From NCBI GenBank assembly GCA_035516895.1, contig DATIZY010000290.1, positions 1 through 30,153 of the forward strand: a DNA stretch of 30,153 nt, in the 5' to 3' direction. The notes under the pieces are model-generated. The model saw only the letters and a list, made by a program, of their open reading frames with translations. It was not told the origin of the DNA and ran no database searches. Numbering within the stretch: position 1 is the stretch's first letter; every line of letters starts with the position of its first letter. Source of the DNA: Gp7-AA10 sp035516895. GTDB taxonomy: Bacteria; Acidobacteriota; Thermoanaerobaculia; Gp7-AA8. Made by a program: the position numbers and the translations under genes. Shown here piece by piece: positions 15,012 to 22,590 of the stretch.

Positions 15012-16130
15012 TCGCATCGCGCGCTCGAATGCGCGCGCCGGCTGACGCTCGACAATGGCATCGATGCCCATCGCGCGCGCGATCGCGACGAGCTCTTCGG
15101 GAGGCGCCGACCGCGGCGTGTACGGATCCGTGGCGATGATCGAATCGAATTTCGGGAAGAGGATCTGCGCGACGCGCTCGACGTTCTTGTCCCGCATGAT
15201 GCCGAACACGAGCAATCGAGGGCGCGCGATGCGCGCGTCGATGAACGGCGCGACCGCCTCGGCCGCGTGTGCGTTGTGCAGGCCGTCGATCCAGATCGAC
15301 TTGCCGCCGATCGCGATGCGTTCGAGCCGCCCGCGCCATCGCGTTCGCGCCACGCCGCGTTCGATCGACGCCGTGGTGATCTTGGGCAGGATCGAGCGAA
15401 GCTCGCGCGCCGCACGGACTGCGAGCGCGACGTTGTGCCGCTGAAAATCGCCCGCGAGCGGCGTGTCGTGCTCGTCGCGAACGACGATGAAGCGATCGCC
15501 GAACTTTTCCGCGCGTCGGCGGAGCACGTCGAGCACCGCCGCGTCGCAGTTCGATGTCAGCAGGATCGTGCCGCGGTGAATCACGCCCGCTTTCTCCGCT
15601 GCGATTTTTCGAAGCGTGTTGCCGAGGAACTCGGTGTGATCGAGGCCGATCGGAGTGATGAGCGAGGCGACGGGGCGGACCACGTTCGTCGCGTCGAGCC
15701 GCCCGCCCATCCCGACTTCGAGCACCGCGATCTCGCAGCGGGCCTCGCGAAAGGCGATGAAAGCGATGAGCGTCATCGCCTCGAAGTACGTCGGCGTGAT
15801 GCCGCTCTCATCCGAGGCGCGGCGCAGCCGTTCGATCGACGCATCCAGCAAGGCGGGATCGATGAGCGCGCCGTTGATCGCCCACCGTTCACGGATGTCG
15901 ACGAGATGCGGGGACGTGTACAGGCCCGTGGTGTAGCCCGATTCCGTCAGGATCGATGCGAGCGTCGCAGAGGTCGAGCCTTTGCCGTTCGTGCCGGCGA
16001 CGATGACCGAGCGATACGCGTTCTGCGGACGGCCTAACACGCGCAACACCGCGCGCATGCGGCCGAGTCCGGGACGGATTCCGGAGCCCTGGAGCGTGTC
16101 GAGCCACGCCATCTGGGTGCTGTAAGGCAC
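14910..16130 (-). CDS. folC: Dihydrofolate / folylpolyglutamate synthase
   Basis: Mur-ligase-family enzyme that adds glutamate to dihydropteroate and folates using ATP. At 406 residues it is slightly short for FolC. Motifs are IRPGLGRM, the P-loop VAGTNGKGSTSA, YTSPHLVDIRER, LEVGMGGRLDATN, PIGLDHTEFLG, AEKAGVI and DGLHNAHA (usual form DGAHNPHA). The start is taken at GTG 16130, giving the typical 'x-MAWLDTLQGSGIRPGL' opening; ATG 16112 is possible. It follows accD by about 45 bases in the same direction, the common accD-folC arrangement. No Shine-Dalgarno is evident. The 3' end is antisense to YfhO protein 3. Confidence 0.95.
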   Translation of the reverse strand: MPYSTQMAWLDTLQGSGIRPGLGRMRAVLRVLGRPQNAYRSVIVAGTNGKGSTSATLASILTESGYTTGLYTSPHLVDIRERWAINGALIDPALLDASIERLRRASDESGITPTYFEAMTLIAFIAFREARCEIAVLEVGMGGRLDATNVVRPVASLITPIGLDHTEFLGNTLRKIAAEKAGVIHRGTILLTSNCDAAVLDVLRRRAEKFGDRFIVVRDEHDTPLAGDFQRHNVALAVRAARELRSILPKITTASIERGVARTRWRGRLERIAIGGKSIWIDGLHNAHAAEAVAPFIDARIARPRLLVFGIMRDKNVERVAQILFPKFDSIIATDPYTPRSAPPEELVAIARAMGIDAIVERQPARAFERAMRSRCDNIFVGGSLYLAGAAIESFDAKRKRGDENQ

Positions 16131-16153
16131 GATTGCATCATGCCGAATCTCTC

Positions 16154-16179
16154 TTCGGCACGGCGCAGCCGTGTCCTAC
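16154..16179. repeat. Dispersed palindromic (REP-like) element, short copy
   Basis: On the minus strand it reads GTAGGACACGGCTGCGCCGT and continues GCCGAA, nearly identical to the left arm of the element at 26732-26791. The core CACGGC-TGC-GCCGTG is a small palindrome. It lies between accD and folC, and its GTAGG end contains the TAG (16176-16178) that stops accD. Confidence 0.7.
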
Positions 16180-17024
16180 GTCCGCTGCGTGAAGAATTTG
16201 AGGAAGCGGGCGATCGTCGGCTTCATCGACGGGCGCGGCGTGATGAGATCGACCATGCCGTGCTCGACGAGAAACTCCGCGCGCTGAAAACCCTCCGGCA
16301 GCGTCTGACGGATCGTCTGTTCGATCACGCGCGGTCCGGCGAAGCCGACGAGGGCCTTCGGCTCGGCGATGTTGAGGTCTCCCAGCATGGCGTACGACGC
16401 GCTGACGCCGCCCATCGTCGGATCGGTGACGACGGAGATGAACGGCAGACGGGCGTCGGCGAGACGCGCCAGTCCGGCGGAGATCTTCGCCATCTGCATC
16501 AGCGACAGGATGCCCTCCTGCATGCGCGCGCCGCCGGAGGTCGACACGATGATCAGCGGCTCTTTTTTGTCGATCGCGCGCTCGATGGCGTGCGCGATCT
16601 TCTCGCCGACGACCGATCCCATCGATCCGCCCATGAAGTTGTACTCCATGGCGCAGATCACCACGCCGATGCCGTCGAGTTTTCCCTCGGCGCAGAGCAC
16701 GGCGTCGCCCTTGCCGACGCGCTGTTCGTAGACCTTCAGCCGGTCGCGATATCGCTTGGTGTCGCGGAAGTCGAGCGGATCGCCCGAGCGGATGTTCGTC
16801 GCGAATTCTTTGTAGTGATTGTCATCGAACAGCAGCTCGAAACGCTCGAGGGCGGTGATGCGGAAGTGATAGCCGCACTTCGGGCAGACGTTGAGGTTCT
16901 GCGCGACCTCTTTGCGGTAGAGCATCTCTTTGCATCCCTCGCACTTGATCCACAGGCCCTCGGGGATGTTGACCTGACGCTCGACCGCCTCTCTCGGCTT
17001 CTTTTCCTTGCGGAACCAAGCCAT
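16176..17024 (-). CDS. accD: Acetyl-CoA carboxylase carboxyltransferase, beta subunit
   Basis: Beta half of the carboxyltransferase that transfers CO2 from carboxybiotin to acetyl-CoA, the first step of fatty-acid synthesis; it works with AccA, which is not in this window. The 282-residue protein opens MAWFRKEK and has the four-Cys zinc finger at C28, C31, C47 and C50, then NFMGGSMGSVVGEK, STSGGARMQEG, and DPTMGGVSASYAMLGD and GPRVIEQTIR, all typical of AccD. Start ATG 17024; a TAGAGT box lies nine bases upstream, and no Shine-Dalgarno is present. It is followed by folC and preceded by the gap2-like gene across an inverted-repeat element. Its stop codon lies in a dispersed palindromic element. 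Confidence 0.97.
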   Translation of the reverse strand: MAWFRKEKKPREAVERQVNIPEGLWIKCEGCKEMLYRKEVAQNLNVCPKCGYHFRITALERFELLFDDNHYKEFATNIRSGDPLDFRDTKRYRDRLKVYEQRVGKGDAVLCAEGKLDGIGVVICAMEYNFMGGSMGSVVGEKIAHAIERAIDKKEPLIIVSTSGGARMQEGILSLMQMAKISAGLARLADARLPFISVVTDPTMGGVSASYAMLGDLNIAEPKALVGFAGPRVIEQTIRQTLPEGFQRAEFLVEHGMVDLITPRPSMKPTIARFLKFFTQRT

Positions 17025-17033
17025 CGCCGCGTG

Positions 17034-17039
17034 ACTCTA
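17034..17039 (-). promoter_or_regulatory. -10-like box (TAGAGT) of accD
   Basis: On the minus strand TAGAGT (TANNNT type) ends nine bases before the accD ATG. With the inverted-repeat element just upstream it could give accD-folC its own transcript, largely without a leader. Confidence 0.3.
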
Positions 17040-17047
17040 CATCAAGT

Positions 17048-17134
17048 GGGGTCAGGTCTTTCTTTGTGATTTTTCCACGGGCCGTAGAAGCGAAAGCGAC
17101 TCACGGGAGAAAATCACAAGGAAAGACGGACCCC
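17048..17134. mobile_element. Inverted-repeat element (MITE / REP-like), GGGGTC ends
   Basis: The left arm begins GGGGTCAGGTCTTTCTTTGT and continues GATTTTTCC; the right arm is its reverse complement with one gap and a few substitutions (about 29 bases each), separated by about 29 bases. No transposase is encoded. Similar GGGGTC-ended inverted repeats accompany IS200-like REP-associated tyrosine transposases in many genomes, so this is likely a non-autonomous copy. It separates the gap2-like gene from accD, and its right end supplies the TAG stop of the former. Confidence 0.75.
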
Positions 17135-18195
17135 TAAATCTCGCGGAAGATGTAGGGGCGGAGGACGTCGAGCCGCTCGTCGACTTTGACGGCGTCGAGC
17201 AGCTTGAGCGTCGCGGCGACCGACGAAAGCAGCGAGTTGCCGTCCTGAGGCGTGTAGCAGAAGCCGACGACCTTGCGCGGATTCGGCACGCTGACCGTCG
17301 ATAGCGGCACGACGGTCTGCGAAAAGATGCGGCCGAAGTAGCCGTGATCGCGGCCGAATGAAAAAATCTGATTCACCGAGCGCCGCTGCGTGACGGCAAT
17401 GCGCGAATTGTTGCGGAAGCGCGATTTCACTTCTTCGACGGACGTGTCGAAGCCGAGCTCGAGATCGAACCACAGCGTGTGCATGTACTGCGTGTTGATC
17501 TTGATCGCGGAGGAGTAGACGTTGAGCCGCTCGCCGAGGGTCTGGAAAAGATGGTAGGCGTCGCGAGCGTGGTGCGTGCCGAACTCGGGATCGTCGTGCT
17601 TGCCCGCTTCGGGCGAGGCGATGAAGTCTTTCGAGTCGGAGACATCGTTCGCGCGGCGCATGCAGACGAAACGGCCGGCGGTCAGATTGCATTTGCCGTT
17701 CTGCCAGCCGAGGGTCTTGAGCAGCACCGAGATGTTGTGCGTGTTGCACGAGACGATCTGCACGAACTTGTCGTCCGGGGTAACGACTTCGTCGTTGATG
17801 CCGCGCGCGTACGGCTTGCCGAAACCGAATTCCGATCCCTGCGCGAGAAAGCCTCGCGGACCTTTGATGCACTTGTAGAACTTGTCCTTGTTCTCGTTGC
17901 CGGCGGGGGTGCAGTCCACCACCACCGTCGCGCGCTCGATCGCCTCTTCGGCCGAGTACGACACACGGTGGCCGAGCGCGGCAAAGTCGGCGCGCGCTTC
18001 TTCGTCCGTGGCGAGGCGTGCGCCGTGGTCGATGAGCTGATTGACCTTTGCACGGTCGGTGGCGGCCGGCGTGCGCTTGTGGAACGTGACCTCGTCGATG
18101 TCCCAGCATTGTTTGAACTGATTGAACAGCCCGATGAGCGGCTCGCCGATCGTGCCGGTGCCGACGACATGAACGACGTTCTTCTTCGAGCTCAT
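17134..18195 (-). CDS. Type II (archaeal-like) glyceraldehyde-3-phosphate dehydrogenase-like protein
   Basis: Dehydrogenase-like protein of 353 residues. HVVGTGTIGEPLIGLF near the N-terminus is a Rossmann NAD(P) site. DCTPAGNENKDKFYK and the likely catalytic Cys150 in VSCNTHNISVLLK line up with the DATP and SCNTTGL blocks of type II glyceraldehyde-3-phosphate dehydrogenases of archaea; classic bacterial GAPDH has SCTTN instead. Substrate is therefore probable but not proven; another aldehyde or phosphate-ester dehydrogenase is possible. ATG 18195 is preceded by TAGAAT eight bases upstream. It is divergent from smpB by 35 bases and lies upstream of accD-folC. The C-terminus (RPYIFREI) runs directly into an inverted-repeat element that provides the TAG. 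Confidence 0.65.
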   Translation of the reverse strand: MSSKKNVVHVVGTGTIGEPLIGLFNQFKQCWDIDEVTFHKRTPAATDRAKVNQLIDHGARLATDEEARADFAALGHRVSYSAEEAIERATVVVDCTPAGNENKDKFYKCIKGPRGFLAQGSEFGFGKPYARGINDEVVTPDDKFVQIVSCNTHNISVLLKTLGWQNGKCNLTAGRFVCMRRANDVSDSKDFIASPEAGKHDDPEFGTHHARDAYHLFQTLGERLNVYSSAIKINTQYMHTLWFDLELGFDTSVEEVKSRFRNNSRIAVTQRRSVNQIFSFGRDHGYFGRIFSQTVVPLSTVSVPNPRKVVGFCYTPQDGNSLLSSVAATLKLLDAVKVDERLDVLRPYIFREI

Positions 18196-18203
18196 GTGCT
18201 GCG

Positions 18204-18209
18204 AATTCT
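18204..18209 (-). promoter_or_regulatory. -10-like box (TAGAAT) of the gap2-like gene
   Basis: On the minus strand TAGAAT matches five of six -10 consensus bases and ends eight bases before ATG 18195, implying an almost leaderless mRNA. The -35 position has no good match. Confidence 0.4.
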
Positions 18210-18213
18210 AGCA

Positions 18214-18219
18214 ATACAA
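18214..18219 (+). promoter_or_regulatory. -10-like box (TACAAT) of smpB
   Basis: TACAAT lies eleven bases before the smpB ATG in the 35-base gap to the divergent gap2-like gene. Only about five bases of leader would remain. The two divergent -10 boxes in this gap are four bases apart. Confidence 0.4.
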
Positions 18220-18230
18220 TCGGCGCGGCC

Positions 18231-18695
18231 ATGGCCACGAAAAAAGACGCGGGCGAGAAGCTGATCGCCTCGAACCGGAAGGCGTTCCACGACTACTTCG
18301 TGCTGCAGAAGCTCGAAGCGGGCATCGCTCTGACCGGCACAGAGGTGAAGTCGCTGCGCGAGGGGCGAGCGAATCTGAAGGACAGTTATGTCGACGTCGA
18401 CCGCGGGGAGGCGTGGCTCGTCGGCACGCATATTTCGCCGTACAGCCATGGGAACCGCGAGAACCACGATCCGGAACGGAAGCGCAAGCTTCTGCTGCAT
18501 CGCCGCGAGATCGACAAGCTGGAAGGACAGATCGTCGAGAAGGGTCTGACGATCGTGCCGTTGCGGCTGTACTTCAAAGGCGGTCGGGTCAAAGCGGAGA
18601 TCGCCGTCGTCCGCGGCAAGAAGCTGTACGACAAACGAGAGAGCGAGAAACGGCGGGAGCTCGACCGCGAAGCGGAAGCGGCAATGAAGAGATGA
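18231..18695 (+). CDS. smpB: SsrA-binding protein SmpB
   Basis: Partner of tmRNA in trans-translation, freeing stalled ribosomes. The 154-residue protein has the family pattern: NRKAFHDYFVLQKLEAGIAL, TGTEVKSLREGRANLKDSYV, HISPYSHGN, and the basic C-terminal tail KKLYDKRESEKRRELDRE that enters the ribosomal mRNA channel. The start is ATG 18231, with no Shine-Dalgarno site. No tmRNA gene is seen next to it. A heptamer array begins at its stop codon. Confidence 0.97.
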   Translation: MATKKDAGEKLIASNRKAFHDYFVLQKLEAGIALTGTEVKSLREGRANLKDSYVDVDRGEAWLVGTHISPYSHGNRENHDPERKRKLLLHRREIDKLEGQIVEKGLTIVPLRLYFKGGRVKAEIAVVRGKKLYDKRESEKRRELDREAEAAMKR

Positions 18696-18800
18696 GTCCT
18701 GAGTCCTGGTGCTGAGTCCCAAGGTCCTAAGTCCTGAGTCCTAAGTCCTAAGTCCTAAGCCTGAGCGCTGACTCATGTCCTCAGTCCTCAGTCCTCATCA
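18694..18800. repeat. Heptamer array, AGTCCTN family, after smpB
   Basis: About fourteen more or less degenerate 7-base units of the AGTCCTG/A/C type, all in one orientation, with a few indels. It starts at the smpB stop codon and fills half of the gap to lpxC. The rest of this 254-base gap (18801-18949) is more AT-rich and may hold the lpxC promoter (TATAGC at 18890 and TATGCT at 18899 are candidates). The same family recurs after ntrX. Confidence 0.9.
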
Positions 18801-18949
18801 CTGTTGTAAGCCAGCCACAGTTGTGACGTAAGAAAACCACAAAAAAGCAGGTCGCGGATCGTGGGTGGCAGGTAGGAAGTCTTTATTTCTATAGCACTTA
18901 TGCTCAATTCGCGTCCGTGGCACTTCCCTCGCTCAAGGCGGGGGTGGAC

Positions 18950-19831
18950 ATGAATGTAAAGCGGAAGACGATCAACACTCCCGTCAGCATCAGCGGCATC
19001 GGTCTTCACTCCGGCATCTACACCACGGTCGAGCTCAAACCCGCGGCTCCCGGCAACGGCGTCACCTTCGTGCGCGCGGACCTCGACGGTCTGCGCATCC
19101 CGGCTCTCCAGGCGTCGACGACGGCCCTCGACTACGCGACGACGGTCGGGAAAGACGATGTCTCGGTCGGCACGGTCGAGCATCTTCTTTCGGCGCTGAT
19201 GGCCAGCGAAATCACCGATGTCGAAATCCACATCGACGGTCCGGAAGTTCCGATCGTCGACGGCAGCGCGCTTCCGTTCATGCATCTCATCGACGCGGCC
19301 GGCGTTCGCGATCTGGGCACCGAAGTTCCGACGCTGCGGCTCCGCGAGCCGATCGAGGTGGTCGAGGGCGAGAAATTCATCCGCATGACGCCGTCGAATC
19401 ACCTCGTGCTGAAGTACAAGATCGACTTCAATCATCCGGTCATCGGCAGGCAGTCGTATCAGTTCGATTACGGCCAGGACAATTTCCTGCGGAAGATCGC
19501 GCCGGCGCGCACGTTCGGCTTCGTGCGCGATGTCGAGAAGATGCACGCCGCCGGCCTCGCCCGCGGCGGTTCTGTCGAAAACTGCATCGTCCTCAGCGAC
19601 GACGACGTGATGAACGGACCGCTTCGCTTCCGCGATGAATTCGTTCGCCACAAAATCCTCGACCTCCTCGGCGACCTCGCTTTGATCGGCCGCCCGATCA
19701 CCGGGGAGATCACGGCAAGCCGCGCCGGCCATGCGCTGCACTCGCGCTTCGTCGCAGAAGTGCTTGCCGCCGCCGCGCGCGCCGAGCAGGACATGAGCGA
19801 GGCAGCCCCGACTGAGCCCGCATTCGCCTAA
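18950..19831 (+). CDS. lpxC: UDP-3-O-acyl-N-acetylglucosamine deacetylase
   Basis: Zinc deacetylase that commits UDP-GlcNAc to lipid A synthesis in the cytoplasm; direct evidence of a lipopolysaccharide-type outer membrane. The 293-residue protein has SGIGLHSG near the N-terminus, TVEHLLSAL with catalytic Glu77 and zinc ligand His78, PIVDGSALPF, RTFGFVRDVEKMHAAGLARGG, and FRDEFVRHKILDLLGD with His234 and Asp238 as zinc ligands, then SRAGHALH with the general-acid His. ATG 18950 gives the usual N-terminus and follows a GGGGGTG-type ribosome site; an in-frame GTG at 18917 would add eleven residues. It leads lpxC - DUF4390 - ntrY - ntrX. Confidence 0.97.
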   Translation: MNVKRKTINTPVSISGIGLHSGIYTTVELKPAAPGNGVTFVRADLDGLRIPALQASTTALDYATTVGKDDVSVGTVEHLLSALMASEITDVEIHIDGPEVPIVDGSALPFMHLIDAAGVRDLGTEVPTLRLREPIEVVEGEKFIRMTPSNHLVLKYKIDFNHPVIGRQSYQFDYGQDNFLRKIAPARTFGFVRDVEKMHAAGLARGGSVENCIVLSDDDVMNGPLRFRDEFVRHKILDLLGDLALIGRPITGEITASRAGHALHSRFVAEVLAAAARAEQDMSEAAPTEPAFA

Positions 19832-19840
19832 GCCGCGGAA

Positions 19841-19867
19841 GTGTGGTAAAAAAGCCACACCTTGTGG
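19841..19867 (+). promoter_or_regulatory. Alternative hairpins over the DUF4390 gene start
   Basis: GTGTGG (19841-19846) pairs with CCACAC (19855-19860), while CCACA (19855-19859) can instead pair with TGTGG (19863-19867). The second hairpin would cover the TTG start at 19862. No Shine-Dalgarno site precedes this start, so the fold may govern initiation. This is inference from pairing only. Confidence 0.35.
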
Positions 19868-20419
19868 CGCCTCTCTCTCTTCCTCTATCTATTTCCTGCC
19901 GCGCTATTTCCTGCCGCACTCTTTGCGGCTAACCCCTCGATTGAGAGTCTGACCGCATCGTCGGCCGACGGAAGAGTCACCGTCCGTCTGTCGCTGGCGA
20001 ACGCGTTCCAAAACCCGCAGACGATTCAGGCGCTGCAGAGCGGGATACCGACCGGCTTCACGTACGTGATCGAGATTTATCGCGATCGGCCGAACTGGTT
20101 CGACGAAGGCATTGACCGGTCGCGCATCGAGGTCATCGCGACATTCAACTCGGTCACGCGCGAATACCTGCTGAACTACCGGCGCGACAAGAAGCTCGTG
20201 CGGTCGGAAACGTTCAGTGATCTGCCGACTCTCGAGAAGCGGATGTCGACGATCGACGAGCCGGACCTCTTCGAGATCGGCAAGCGCAAGCCGTACAAAT
20301 TGAAAGTGCGCGCGAAGGCCGATTTCATGCACGACTGGCTGCTGTACTTCATCCCGCGCGAGATGTCGACGCGCTGGCGCGACGCGCGCGTGACCGTCGC
20401 GGAGGTGCCGAAGCCGTGA
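19862..20419 (+). CDS. DUF4390 family exported protein
   Basis: Protein of 185 residues with an N-terminal signal peptide (WRLSLFLYLFPAALFPAALFAA, cut probably after Ala near 22-23), so it is periplasmic. The mature part, about 160 residues, is rich in beta-type patterns (VTVRLSLANAF, YVIEIYRDRPNWFD, WLLYFIPREM) and matches my memory of DUF4390, which is commonly encoded directly before an NtrY-type kinase. It may supply or sense a signal for that kinase, but no function is established. The signal peptide contains a tandem FPAAL repeat that is also a repeat at DNA level. The start is TTG 19862, the only in-frame option that includes the signal peptide. Its stop overlaps the ntrY start (GTGA). 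Confidence 0.8.
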   Translation: MWRLSLFLYLFPAALFPAALFAANPSIESLTASSADGRVTVRLSLANAFQNPQTIQALQSGIPTGFTYVIEIYRDRPNWFDEGIDRSRIEVIATFNSVTREYLLNYRRDKKLVRSETFSDLPTLEKRMSTIDEPDLFEIGKRKPYKLKVRAKADFMHDWLLYFIPREMSTRWRDARVTVAEVPKP

Positions 20420-22515
20420 GAGTGCGCGACTTCGTCGAGCGCCACCGGAAGGACCCGCGCTTCATCGTCACGATCCCGCTGCTGATCCTCGCGGCGACGA
20501 GCCTCATCTACTACGCGACTGAGAAAGCGAAAGAGCTTTCGCCCGAGGCGTTGAGCAGCCAGGTGCTGCTGTTCGTTCTGTGGAACATCAACGTCCTCCT
20601 CATTCTCGGCATCGTCTTCGTGCTGCTGCGCGGAATCGCGAAGCTGATCCTCGAGCGGCAGCGCGGCATCATCGGCTCGCGCTTCCGGACGAAGCTCGTG
20701 ATCACGTACGTGATGATCTCGCTCGTTCCGGTCGCGCTGCTGTTCTTCGTGGCCACCGATCTGCTGCGGGTCTCGGTCGATCGCTGGTTCAACACTCCGG
20801 TGCGGAAGATTCTGGCGAACGGCGAGGCGATCGCGCAGATGGCGCAGGACCAGGCGGCGGCGAACGCGATGGCGGCGGCGCGCGAGATCGCGGCGACGCC
20901 CGGGTCGACCGATCCGTCGCGCCTCGATGCCGTGTTAGGCCGCGTGCAGCAGTTTCACGTCGTCGACATGGCCGGCGTCTATCGCGACGGCGCGATCGTG
21001 AAGGTCGTCGCCAATCCCCGCGCGCCGATTCAGGAAGTGCCGGAGCCGCCGAAACGATTCTTCCAGGACGTCGCCACTCGCGGCTCGGCGACCAAGATCG
21101 ACCTCGGCGCGAGCGGCAAGTGGATCCGCGCGGCGACGCGCATCGGCAACACGCCGTACGCGGCGATCGCCGGCGTCTTCATTCCGGCGACGATGAGCCG
21201 TCTGATCGACGAGAACATCGTGCTGCACAAGAATTATCAGCAGCTCGATGCGCAGCGGCCCGCGTTGAAAGCGTCGCAGACTTCGCTCTTTCTCGCCGTG
21301 ACGCTGGCGATTCTCTTTTTCGCGCTGTGGCTCTCGATGTACGCGTCGCGGCGCATCACCGTGCCGATCAAGGCACTGGCCGAGGCGACCGGAAAGCTCG
21401 CGGAGGGGGAGTACGGCTCGCGTGTCGATGTCGTCGGCACGGACGAAGTGGGACGCCTCATCGAGTCGTTCAATCAGATGTCGCTGCAGCTCGCCGAGCA
21501 GCGGCAGGCGCTCACGCAGACGAATCAGTATTTGTCGACGGTGCTCGAGAGCGTGTCGGCGGGCATCATCGCGTTCAGCGACGATTTTCGGCTGCTGAGC
21601 ATCAACCACGCCGCGATGCAGATGCTGCAGATCGGCGAGCCGGCGGGTCCGACTCCGCTCTCCGACTTTCTCACGGGCGATCTCAAGATTCTGGACAGCG
21701 CGCTGCGCGATCTGACCCGGCGCGGCATGCGCACGCGCGAGATCACGCTGATTCGCGCCGGCGAGCTGCGGTATCTCGAGCTGTCGGTCGCCCGGCTGTC
21801 CGGCGGCGAGCAGGGGTGGGTGCTGGCGATCGAAGATTCGACGCAACTCGTGCAGGCGCAGAAGCTCGCCGCGTGGAACGAAGCGGCGCGGCGCATCGCG
21901 CACGAGATCAAGAATCCGCTCACGCCGATCCAGCTCTCGGCGGAGCGCATCGCGAAGAAATTTCAAAACGGCGAAGCCGACGCGCCGCAGGCCATCGAGG
22001 AGGGCACCAAAACGATCGTGTCCGAGGTGCGGCAGCTGCAGCGGATGGTCGACGAGTTCTCACGCTTCGCGCGCATGCCGGCCGTGCATCTGCGGCACGC
22101 GCAGCTCGCCGACATCCTGCAGCAGGCGGCGAGCCTCTATCGGGACGTGAAGCGCGGCGTGACCGTCTCGGTCTCCGTCGATCCGGAGATCGAGCTGCTC
22201 ATGGACCCGGAGCAGATCCGCCGGGCGGTCGGCAATCTGCTGAACAACGCCGTCGAAGCGACGGAAGCCGGCGAGGTGCGCGTCACCGCCCGCCGCGCGC
22301 CGCATCGGGTCGTGATCGAGGTCGCCGATCCGGGGCGCGGCGTTCCCGACAGCGACAAGGAGAAACTGTTCCTCCCATACTTCTCGACAAAAGGACGCGG
22401 CACCGGCCTCGGCCTGGCCATCGTGCATCGCATCGTCAACGATCACGACGGCCGCATCTCGGTGCACGACAACTATCCGAAGGGGACACGATTTGAGATT
22501 GAATTGCCGGCTTAG
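20416..22515 (+). CDS. ntrY: NtrY-family sensor histidine kinase
   Basis: Membrane histidine kinase of 699 residues. Three hydrophobic helices near 17-35, 48-72 and 93-114 and a fourth at 288-310 enclose a periplasmic region of about 170 residues. HAMP follows at about 311-364 and a PAS domain near 370-480. The HisKA box RRIAHEIKNPLTPIQLS has phospho-acceptor His496, and the ATPase domain shows NLLNNAVEAT, DPGRGVP, LFLPYFSTK and GTGLGLAI. Domain order is that of NtrY. It starts at GTG 20416, overlapping DUF4390 by four bases, and is followed by ntrX after a 75-base gap filled with a heptamer hairpin. The signal is unknown; nitrogen, redox or envelope status are all known for the family. Confidence 0.95.
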   Translation: MRVRDFVERHRKDPRFIVTIPLLILAATSLIYYATEKAKELSPEALSSQVLLFVLWNINVLLILGIVFVLLRGIAKLILERQRGIIGSRFRTKLVITYVMISLVPVALLFFVATDLLRVSVDRWFNTPVRKILANGEAIAQMAQDQAAANAMAAAREIAATPGSTDPSRLDAVLGRVQQFHVVDMAGVYRDGAIVKVVANPRAPIQEVPEPPKRFFQDVATRGSATKIDLGASGKWIRAATRIGNTPYAAIAGVFIPATMSRLIDENIVLHKNYQQLDAQRPALKASQTSLFLAVTLAILFFALWLSMYASRRITVPIKALAEATGKLAEGEYGSRVDVVGTDEVGRLIESFNQMSLQLAEQRQALTQTNQYLSTVLESVSAGIIAFSDDFRLLSINHAAMQMLQIGEPAGPTPLSDFLTGDLKILDSALRDLTRRGMRTREITLIRAGELRYLELSVARLSGGEQGWVLAIEDSTQLVQAQKLAAWNEAARRIAHEIKNPLTPIQLSAERIAKKFQNGEADAPQAIEEGTKTIVSEVRQLQRMVDEFSRFARMPAVHLRHAQLADILQQAASLYRDVKRGVTVSVSVDPEIELLMDPEQIRRAVGNLLNNAVEATEAGEVRVTARRAPHRVVIEVADPGRGVPDSDKEKLFLPYFSTKGRGTGLGLAIVHRIVNDHDGRISVHDNYPKGTRFEIELPA

Positions 22516-22585
22516 TTCGCGGTTCGCGGTTCCGAGCGGGCAGTTCCCGCCACCCAATGCGAACGGCGAACGGCGAACGGCGAGC
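22515..22585. repeat. Heptamer inverted array, GTTCGCN family, between ntrY and ntrX
   Basis: Two GTTCGCG units and a partial one begin at the last base of the ntrY stop. After a GC-rich centre containing a small CGGG/CCCG hairpin come three GCGAACG units, whose complement is GTTCGCC. The two sides can pair into an imperfect hairpin. It occupies almost all of the spacer between two genes that are usually tightly coupled. Confidence 0.88.
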
Positions 22586-22590
22586 TGAAC

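Noticed and set aside
17048..17134. Insertion sequence with transposase
   Set aside because: The inverted-repeat element is under 90 bases and encodes nothing.
18696..18949. tmRNA gene next to smpB
   Set aside because: The region is heptamer repeats and AT-rich DNA; no tRNA-like ends or tag-encoding frame found.
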